64,000 nt of DNA from Acytostelium subglobosum LB1 (lineage: Eukaryota; Evosea; Eumycetozoa; Acytosteliales; Acytosteliaceae), in NCBI RefSeq assembly GCF_000787575.1, contig NW_012236505.1:417081-481080 (forward strand), in the 5' to 3' direction. A program made the translations under genes and the position numbers. Positions 56,668 through 64,000 of this stretch are shown here, one piece after another (the stretch's first letter is position 1; each line of letters starts with the position of its first letter). Below the pieces are notes generated by a model that saw only the letters and a list, made by a program, of their open reading frames with translations, had not been told where the DNA came from and did no database searches.

Positions 56668-59128
56668 TTATGATGGATGGAAGGTCTGTTTTGAGAACTG
56701 TTCAATGGTCAACTGTCCAAGGAATGCTGGGATCGAGTGGAGCTTGAAGAGGTAGGCACGAATCTCTCGGTCAAGTGAGGCTGTATAGTCAGTGTCCAAT
56801 AGCTCCATCTTGCCTATTCGCTTACCAGACTCGACCACACGTTGGAAGACCAAGAAGTCATTCTCATTGTCGGCGTACATTGATTGCAGTTTGTACAAGT
56901 TGTTCGTCTCCATGTCGATCTTAAAGCCAAATAGGGCATAGACCACCTCACGGAACTCGTTGATCTTTGATTTGAACACAGTCTTGAGTCTCTCCATGAT
57001 CTTCTCTGTCTCTCCAAGTTTCACCCTGAGACCATGATTCTCTTGAACGATTCTTACCTCCTCCTTTCCTGGTGAATCGGTTTCTCGGTTGTTTATCGCC
57101 TCTGCTGACGTTGGTTGACTTGGATTGGAAGTCATGTGTAGTACCTTGAACTTTGATTGGTCAAACTCTCCCTTGCCAAGTCTAGATTCCAAAAGAGCAT
57201 TCTCTTGTAGCAATCGATCAATCTCTGAGTTCATCTGCAGGTAGGTAGGTAGGTTGGTAGAACAAATCCATAATTAGTGTCTTACTTTGGTTGGTGGTGT
57301 CTGTATAGATAATACACATACCTTTGTCACCTCAGCCTTATAGTCAATGCCTTCATCACCCAGAGATGATGACGATCCATTTTGAATATTGTTCTCATAG
57401 GTTGTGATCATCTTATCCTTCTCTATTGAGGCTCTCTCCAACTCGGATATTCTGGCCTGTTGTGCAGTCTGGAACTCCTTGGTGGTGCCCCCGTTGCTGG
57501 TGGTGCCCTGCTGGGCAATAGCATTCTCCACATCGAAAGAATCCAATATACGTTTGATGCCATCCTTTTCTCTCTTGTAGAGAATCACTTGTTTGTTCAG
57601 TCGATTGATTGTCTCCTCTGCCTCCTTTGACTTGTTCTCATTGCGCAAAGCCACGTGTTTGAGGTCATCGACCTGTCCTTGCATGTCGACACAGCGGTTC
57701 TCTGTGAGTTTTAGAAGTGATGTCAACTCGCCAATCTTTGCAATGTGTACTTGTGATTCACCCTCCAACTCTCTAATCCTCAGTTGTAGTTGATCCACAC
57801 CGCTAAACTTATCCACCTGACCATAGATGCTGGACATGGTCTTGCACTCCTCCACCAACTCTAGGTGCTTCATTTGCAGAACAGAGTACTTCTCGGCCAC
57901 ATCCTCAAAGCGCTTGAGCTTATCCTTCAGTGTGAGGTTCTCCATCTTGTGCACCTCAGTGTTACCAATCGATTTCATCTGTGACTCTAGATCAGAAACT
58001 CGTGATTGGCTCTTCAGTAGGACGTGATTGAGGTGTGATACTTCCTCTAGGTTGTGTGTGTCAGTGGACAACTGTATATCCTGTTTGGAAGTATCTTTAT
58101 CTATCTACCTACTCTGCAATGATTGCTTCAAGCTTTCACTCTCTGACAAACTCTGTTGTAACCTTGAAGCATTGTCTGGTGCCGCCACCACACCAAAGGA
58201 AATCTTGGTCATCTCAATCTCTCTCTGAGATGATGTAAGAGCATTAACAGTAGACTCTAGCCTGATCTTTAGTTCGGTTACCTTTGTGGTTTGTGGGGTA
58301 TGTGAGTTAAACAATGGAAGTCACTTGTCCATCATTATTTATCATTACCTCTCTGGTCAAAGATGTATTTTGCTCAGACAACGATCTGATTTGGATGTCC
58401 TTGGAGCGTAGGTCAACGTCGGTGTCCATTTTGGTGTTCTTATGTTTGAGGTCGGCAACATCACTCCTGTATTGAGATCGCTCTTTCTCCATTGCTTTGA
58501 TCTTGAGCTGATAGTTTTTCTATTTTAAAGATGATTAGTATGCCTGAGGTGTACCAACTCTCCTCACATAAGAGAGATATGTCTCATCATCTTATATATA
58601 AATTTACCTCATCGTTGTTGTTCTTCTCCTTCAACTCATCGTATCTCTTCTTTAGCTCCTCCTCCGATTTAGTTATGTAGCTAATGTTGGCAATTAGGTC
58701 CTTTAAAGTAGATGAGTCAGTTGCTGTTGTTGTTGTTGTTGCTTTCTATATATGTATGTAATACATACATCAAGCTCCTTGTTCTTCTTTGTTAACTTCT
58801 TATCAAACTCCTTCTGAGCCTCGTCGATGCTCAGTTTGGACTCTGAGGCGTGGCTCTTGAGGAGGGTTGTGGTTCGCTCAAGCTCATAGTACTTTGAGCG
58901 CAGAACAGCAAGTTCCTTCTCCAAAGAAAGTGTGATATCAATCTGATGTTCGTTTTGTACCTTCATCTGCTCTTGTGTCTTCTTTGCCAGTTTCAGGTCC
59001 TGCTCTAGCTTGTCGGCATAGTCAAACAGCTGTTGCATCGTCTGGTCGTCATTGGTGTCTCCTCCACCTTCGGTCATCATATGAATCATGTCCTTGATCC
59101 CAGAGGACATGTTGTTGTTGTTGCTCAT
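56668..59128 (-). CDS. mad1: Spindle-checkpoint protein MAD1, with one in-frame TAG
   Basis: Long coiled-coil protein that carries MAD2 to unattached kinetochores. Exons 59128-58769, 58700-58608, 58519-58349, 58281-57322 and 57234-56668 give about 716 codons, as in human MAD1 (718). The MAD2-binding motif is KVLHMTSNP, almost the human KVLHMSLNP. The BUB1-binding helix is RLKTVFKSKINEFR, and the RWD-like C-terminal domain (KIDMETNNLYKLQSMYADNE, then IPAFLGQL) is complete. A TAG at 58105-58107 interrupts the exon 58281-57322, while the same frame stays open and coiled-coil on both sides. No GT-AG intron of suitable phase removes it. An assembly error or strain mutation is more likely than a true truncation. 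Confidence 0.9.
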
Positions 59129-59337
59129 CTGTTATACTTTGTTGTAATATTTGTTGAAACAATAATCATCCTTCCTATTGAATGGTTCTTGGCGCCTTTT
59201 CAATTTTCTCTTCCAAAACCGATAATAGTCGAGATCTCTGGCACTTGTGGTATACCGAGCTGCATCCAATGTTATCGCATGCTCATCCATCTAGACTCCT
59301 GTTCCTGTCCAACCCTCAGATACATACCAATAATTAT

Positions 59338-59520
59338 TCATTCATTCTTTATTGCACGATCATTGTTGTTTTCATTTGAGTACTGGTAGCAACCAAGTGG
59401 GCGAGTGCTCTGGGGCCATAGCTTCCAGAGCCAGATCTGGCTGTCTGTTCGGCTTGGTTCGTCGTCCTGATCTGGACGATGATAACTCTCCTCAATGGTC
59501 TTCTTGATGGAGCCTGGTAT
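59338..59520 (-). pseudogene. Leftward C-terminal coding fragment
   Basis: The minus strand reads IKKTIEESYHRPDQDDEPSR, then IWLWKLWPQSTRPLGCY, ending at a stop at 59338. Composition is protein-like and not simple sequence. Its N-terminal side stops making sense near 59520, where a rightward fragment begins. The family is unknown. It reads as the tail of a gene joined to foreign sequence. Confidence 0.35.
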
Positions 59521-59529
59521 CATGTGCAT

Positions 59530-60115
59530 GGCCTCGAGGCTAAGCAAATCCATTAATGGCTTTGAGGAGTGCCAGAGGCATGTGGATAAGATCGCTCGAG
59601 TTGCCAAGCGTGAGCAGCTGAAGGCACCCATGGAGGTGATCAAGAAGAACATGACCATTGAGGAGACTATGAAGGAGAACAACCACTACAAGGATAGTCG
59701 CAGTCTATTGGTAGCGTTCTACAACGTTATGGACAGCAATGGCGATATCAAGATCACACAAGAGATGAAAGGTTGGAAGGTTGCTGCAGACAGTTGGGCA
59801 CAGAGGATCACTGATGCTGTGGCCGAGGGACCGTCATCCACAGAGTTGAACGAAAGACTGAAGACGATCACAGCTCAGATGAAGAGAGTGTCGCCTCGCT
59901 CATGTCATTCCTAAAGGGCAACAAAGTCAGCGTCTACAGGTGTAATGAAAAGGATACACTCGCCAGACTCTGCGATCGATCAACTACACTTATGTCGATT
60001 GTATCATAATCATCAACAAGCACAAGGAGTTTGTAGCCTCCGTTACTTCTGATGAGGAGGTTAAGATAGGTCCGAAGTGTATAAAATCCTCACAAATGTT
60101 ATGATATCCACTTAA
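59530..60115 (+). pseudogene. Rightward broken coding fragment, unknown family
   Basis: From about 59530 the plus strand is open for roughly 125 codons (SKSINGFEECQRHVDKIARV, then SLLVAFYNVMDSNGDIKITQ, then LNERLKTITAQMK). It changes frame near 59885 and continues (SFLKGNKVSVYRCNEKDTLA). It changes frame again near 59978 and continues (YVDCIIIINKHKEFVASVTS). Three frames used in order over 580 bases, with no splice sites that would join them, suggest a decayed gene. I do not recognise the family. There is no ATG at a natural start. Confidence 0.45.
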
Positions 60116-60539
60116 CAAATAGGACTGTTGGACTGATGGTGGATTCTATTGAGGAAATACCTCACTAGGGAGGGAGTTGTCCATATTGGATGGCCAGACT
60201 CAATGAGTCCAGAAGTAGTCTGGATCCCAAGTCGAGTGCAGAGAATATAAGAATGAGACATTAGTAGTTGTGACGAATGGCAACGTTGAGCCATCATATT
60301 GCCAACCTTTCGGCTGATACCTTGCCTGTGCTTAACACCGACGGACGGTTGATCTTGCTCTAGAACAAGCGAGAGACTATGTATATCATTCGATCGTGTG
60401 GCCTCGAATTCTATTCAAGTATAGGTTTACTGGCAGCTTCCTTTAGCGCTGATGAGATATTAGATGGCGTTTTGTTTAAGTGTAGGTACTGCACAATGGG
60501 CAAATGCTTGCATTCCTCACTCATAATCTCCTTATCGAT

Positions 60540-60716
60540 CTTCCTCCATGCAGAACTTCTCATTGTCCTCGACTGCCACAGCCCCAGCGACATCGACCAC
60601 TACGTCTTCCTCTCTATCAACCTCATCAACACCGTCCACTTTCACCATCAACTACACCCAACTCTTCATACCAGTAGTGTCGCCACCCAACATCATGTGG
60701 CAAGTCGGATCAGGTA
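60540..60716 (+). pseudogene. Ser/Thr-linker coding fragment ending at a splice donor
   Basis: Open frame reading [20 protein letters not shown], then TINYTQLFIPVVSPPNIMWQ, ending at a GGTAATC donor-like site. A Ser/Thr linker followed by a hydrophobic segment is common in dictyostelid secreted proteins. No start or continuation was found, so it is treated as a fragment. Confidence 0.3.
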
Positions 60717-61000
60717 ATCATTGAAGATGATGAAGTAGATGGTGAAGTTGTTGTCGATGTTGAAGACGTCGAGGTCGATGACGATGTTTGAAGGTTTTCT
60801 CCAATGACTGATTTGTAAGGTTTGCTGTAGTTCTCGCTGAACACTTCAAAGTAGCAGGCACCATTCCAAGACACCATCACAAAGATGAACAAGAGGAATA
60901 CTGTATGAGCGACGAATGATGTCATCAACAATGGCAATGTTATCAGTGTTCCAAGGGTATGAAGTAGTTGGAAGGCTATATATATTATAGAGGATGATTG
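60710..61000 (-). pseudogene. C-terminal fragment resembling GPC acyltransferase (DUF2838)
   Basis: After an AG acceptor in a TATATATAG context (about 60980) the minus strand reads two hydrophobic spans (FQLLHTLGTLITLPLLMTSF, then VFLLFIFVMVSWNGACYFEV). A Ser/Thr-rich tail then runs to a stop at 60710. The closing pattern of a span followed by WNGA-Y-EVFS and a Tyr resembles, from memory, the end of the glycerophosphocholine acyltransferase (DUF2838) family. Upstream exons are missing: the expected place is (TTG)n and repeat DNA. It is probably a truncated gene; the family call is weak. Confidence 0.35.
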
Positions 61001-61168
61001 CGAGCTATCCTCTCTGACTGCTGATGCTTCTGATCATCGATGTTGTTTGGTTGTCAAGTTGAATGGCGTGTTGGTGGCGAAGATGTCGTTGTTGTCTTGT
61101 GCTTCTTGGTCTGTGCAGCAGCAGTTGTCGTTGTGTCGTTGTCTTGGGCTTCTTGTTATGTAGCAGCA

Positions 61169-61169
61169 G

Positions 61170-61236
<67 letters not shown>
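61169..61236. repeat. (TTG)n trinucleotide repeat
   Basis: About 22 uninterrupted TTG units. On the minus strand this is CAA (poly-Gln), on the plus strand poly-Val or poly-Leu. The long frames crossing it on both strands are products of the repeat and are not called as genes. Confidence 0.9.
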
Positions 61237-61498
61237 CGGTAGTGATGCCTATCTTTTGGTTGCTGATGCTGCTTCAGTTCACTCACGCTGCTCTTTGAAC
61301 TACAGGTGGAAGTTGTCGCTGGCGTGTTGGACTTGGTTGACAACCGACACTTCTTGTTATTCGCCTGCTGCGTTCTCTTTGTGGAAGACGGAGCCATCCT
61401 CTTCTTCGTTGGTCAGTGTGTATCCACTCTTGTTAGTGTGTCATAAATGGAGCTCCTGGCGACTGTACACGGTAGCGACCATCNTGAACACGACGATC

Positions 61499-61566
61499 AC
61501 GACCTGACCATGACCATGACCATGACCTTGACTATGACNATGACCATGACCATGAACATGACCTGA
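61499..61566. repeat. Hexanucleotide CATGAC repeat
   Basis: About ten imperfect copies of CATGAC/CATGAT/CTTGAC, with an ambiguous base at 61539. Ambiguities also occur at 61484, 61717, 61727 and 61748, suggesting poor read support in this part. Confidence 0.75.
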
Positions 61567-61779
61567 CGATTGCAAAACCACTGGTTGGCGTCTTCTAGGT
61601 TGGATCCTGCAGCACCTATTCGCCGATGAGTCATGAACATATCGATCCTGAAGCCCAACTGGATTGGTTCGCAGCTGTGGACTGGCCAGCGTGGTGTTAC
61701 CATAGTAGATCTCGCNCAGCAATTCCNTGTCTTCATTGGTATCATTGNAATGGCAACTAGTGTTGGTCAGCAGTAAGGT

Positions 61780-62760
61780 GTGCTACAATCGATCAAGATG
61801 TTGCACCATAGCTGTTGATGATGACGATCCACGTTGATATAGATCACGATGAACGGCAATGAATGTGGTATATCGCATCATCTTGATGAGTCGAGTCTGT
61901 TGGAGTATCATAGGAGTTGTTGGATGGTGTTGGTCCTTGGTTGGTGTGCGACGATCCAAGTTAGCTGTAAAAGGTTGTCTTTTCATGGCTGTCCAAGACT
62001 GTAATTCCTATGAATCACTTCAACAGTGATGTATAATATATTGATCGCTTCATCTTGTTGTGTTGAGTATTACTATACTATAATCTTGATTGGTATTATT
62101 TATTGTTAGAAGTAGAGGTGCGACAATCAGTCCAAGGTTTTGATTGTTACCTGTGAAGTTGAATGTTGATGACCAAAGTTGATGAAGATTACTCCAACGA
62201 CAATGAATATAGTATGTATCGCTTCTTCTTGATGGGTCGAGTTTGATCATGTGTCATAGGTGTTTGTTGGACGATGTTGGTGATCAGTGGAGTGCGACGA
62301 TCGTAGTTGATGCAACAATGTGAGCGTAGCCTGGGCTGTTGTTGAATGTGTTGCTAAAGAATAGCTTCAGTAGTGATGTACAATATATCTATCGATTCAC
62401 CTTGATGTGTTGAGTCTGTTGGTATGTCAATTGTAGGTGTTATAGAGACGTTGGTGGCAGTTGGAGTGCGACTCTTGGCGTGTAAAGGGAAATGATGTCT
62501 CTTCTGCAAGCTGTACTTTGTAAGAATAGGTTCAACAGTCACGTATTATATATAGATCGATTCCTGTAGATGTACTGAATCTGTTGGTGTATCAAACGTA
62601 TGTGTTGAACATTGTTGGTGCGTCATCGCATTCGAAAGGCATTCATGATATCAGGTGTGATGTTGTTCAATGATGATGATTGATATCTTGATCGATTCGC
62701 ATTGATAAGAGGAGTAACAAGATGTATTATGTTGAGGTGTTGAGTGACGTTGTTAGGAGT
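61780..62760. repeat. Diverged tandem array, period about 173 bp
   Basis: Two landmarks recur in register. CTTGATGnGTCGAGTCTGTT-like words begin at about 61882, 62054, 62228, 62401 and 62564, with a weak sixth at 62702. GTGCGACGATC-like words begin at 61945, 62118, 62292, 62466 and 62619. Spacings are 172, 174, 173, 163, 138 and 173, 174, 174, 153. Units are diverged and carry no conserved frame. The period is close to nucleosome-scale satellite units. Confidence 0.75.
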
Positions 62761-63099
62761 TAATAGATCGACCTTCATCTGTTGTTGTTGTTGTTGTAAA
62801 TCTGGATGTCATGAAGTGGATGATGTTGGTGTGAAGCTAAGCTTCAATGTTATTGTTTAATCAAATGATTCACTGTCTGTATGTATTTGTACTAATGTTA
62901 AATGTATCATAGTTGTTAATGACTTGTCTATTGGGTCATTGTCAAAGTGATTCAAACAACTGTGAAATTTTGATTAAAATTAATTATTGTTTATTAATAT
63001 TTATTTGTTTTTCCAATATGATGTTTAGACTAGTGTAAAGAATGATAATAATGTTAAATGATTATGGTAGGTATATCTGATGGTCGTATTGTTGGCGGG

Positions 63100-63780
63100 A
63101 TCTATGTATCTATGAGTTTTAACTGTTTGAAAAAGTATATGTGTTCGAACTTCCATCCCATACAAACTTTCTCTTGAAGAAAAATAACTTTATAAAATTG
63201 AAAATATTATTTTTAAATATTAGATTTGAGGTTTAGACTATTCTATTCAATATGAGAGCCCTTATTGGATATTTGTTAATGGACTCGCATCAAGCTTGTT
63301 AGTCTTAATTGGATAAATCTATAGTCAAACTAAAACCGATTAAATTTGGAAAATTATTTTAACTTACAACATGGTGTACCTAGCGTACGTCAATTGATGG
63401 CATAGTCCCATAGTTTAATATGTGTTTTGATTCAATTTGGCAATTGTTTTTAAAATTTGTCTAGAATTAACAAGAAAACTTGTATAACATTCAAAATAAT
63501 ACTGTGATAAGTTATTTCATGTACCTTGAGTACGCTATTGAAGGGAATAATCCCAGAATACAATTTCGTCACTTTCAAATCTTCGTATAATCTCCATGAA
63601 TTGGCATTTTTGAACAAATATCAATTTTAATAAAATAACTAGTATTAAATTGAAAATATTACTCTAATATTTTATTTGGTGTAACTAGTTTACGCTATTG
63701 CAAGGGATAGTCCAAAGATTATTTTTTAATAGTCTACCACACAAATTTTAACAACGGATCTTGTATAAGGCAACTTCTTA
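63100..63780. repeat. AT-rich diverged repeats, period about 150 bp
   Basis: Similar blocks recur: AAAATAACTTTATAAAATTG (about 63181) and AAAATAACTAGTATTAAATT (about 63634), about 3 x 151 bases apart. TGGTGTACCTAGCGTACG (63372), CATGTACCTTGAGTACGC (63519) and TGGTGTAACTAGTTTACGC (63679) are related and each is followed by a GGGAATAATCC-like word. No coding capacity was seen. Confidence 0.55.
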
Positions 63781-63799
63781 ATTTATATTTTTTATTGTA

Positions 63800-63992
63800 A
63801 ACTCACTGGCAACTCACTGGCAACTCACTGGCTATTCACTGTCTATTCACTGGCTATTCACTGGCAACTCACTGGCTATTCACTGGATATTCACTGGCTA
63901 TTCACTGGCAACTCACTGGATATTCACTGNCTATTCACTGGATATTCACTGGCTATTCACGGATATTCNCTGGCAACACTGGCAATTCAAAA
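63800..63992. repeat. 11-bp minisatellite at the right end
   Basis: About 17 tandem copies of CTATTCACTGG and variants (ATATTCACTGG, CAACTCACTGG), with Ns at 63930 and 63969. The array reaches the end of the window, so its real length is unknown and the assembly may be collapsed here. Confidence 0.9.
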
Positions 63993-64000
63993 CTGGATAA

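Noticed and set aside
61040-61507. 155-codon plus-strand frame with a long Val run
   Set aside because: Product of the (TTG)n repeat; the matching minus-strand poly-Gln frame is equally repeat-driven.
63800-63992. CRISPR-like array
   Set aside because: Units are tandem 11-mers without spacers and the genome is eukaryotic; a minisatellite is the correct description.

Overview
The window is eukaryotic nuclear DNA, very probably from a dictyostelid social amoeba other than Dictyostelium discoideum. Genes are compact and carry short GT-AG introns (about 50-150 bases, many with GTATGT or GTAAGT donors). Intergenic DNA is AT-rich, and proteins carry long Asn, Gln, Ser, Thr and His runs. The gene content fits: a STAT with an SH2 domain, a protein resembling the dictyostelid regulator CudA, a single-finger GATA factor, and a two-SANT NCoR-like corepressor. 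Exons were placed by hand from reading frame, splice sites and phase, and almost every junction keeps phase exactly.

From the left: a DDX56 helicase runs off the edge (1-440, -), then a small membrane protein (880-1611, +), a BLOC-1 subunit 4 candidate (1692-2412, -), mitochondrial bL36 (2753-2974, +), a DUF1748-like protein (3516-3968, +), mitoribosomal mL58 (4088-4951, -), an NCoR-like corepressor (5746-9124, +), aminoacylase-1 (9188-10838, -), a GAS41/YEATS protein (10987-11912, -), a secreted AA10 LPMO-like protein (12911-13654, +), a membrane-anchored methyltransferase (15732-17063, +) and an F-box-like/LRR protein (17352-19337, -). A gene-poor stretch of about 4 kb leads to a CudA-like regulator (about 23588-25046, +). 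Then come a DHHC palmitoyltransferase (25441-26579, +), a P4 flippase (27577-31371, +), the DNA polymerase alpha catalytic subunit (31440-36251, -), a pseudogene (36504-37038, -), a rhomboid (37175-38578, -), RPL9 (39013-39869, -), a Kha1/CPA2 antiporter (40162-42547, -), adenylate kinase (43141-44279, -), the phosphate carrier (44630-45732, -), a nucleotide-sugar transporter-like protein (46030-47232, -), STAT (47570-50196, -), GATA (50460-51855, -), a coiled-coil protein (52244-53515, +), a three-repeat Myb (53655-55158, -), borealin (56124-56547, -) and MAD1 (56668-59128, -).

From about 59.3 kb onward the sequence changes. It holds broken, oppositely oriented coding fragments, a (TTG)n tract, a diverged tandem array with a period near 173 bp, AT-rich repeats of about 150 bp and an 11-bp minisatellite that reaches the end with several Ns. 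This looks like a repeat-bounded, possibly subtelomeric or contig-terminal, segment.

Several otherwise intact conserved genes have single-base frame breaks or an in-frame stop (NCoR-like, flippase, STAT, MAD1). The simplest explanation is draft-assembly errors, but each needs read-level checking because some would alter key motifs. The genes do not form one pathway. Two themes stand out: a cluster of developmental regulators (CudA-like, STAT, GATA, Myb, corepressor) and an adjacent pair of mitotic-fidelity genes (borealin and MAD1).
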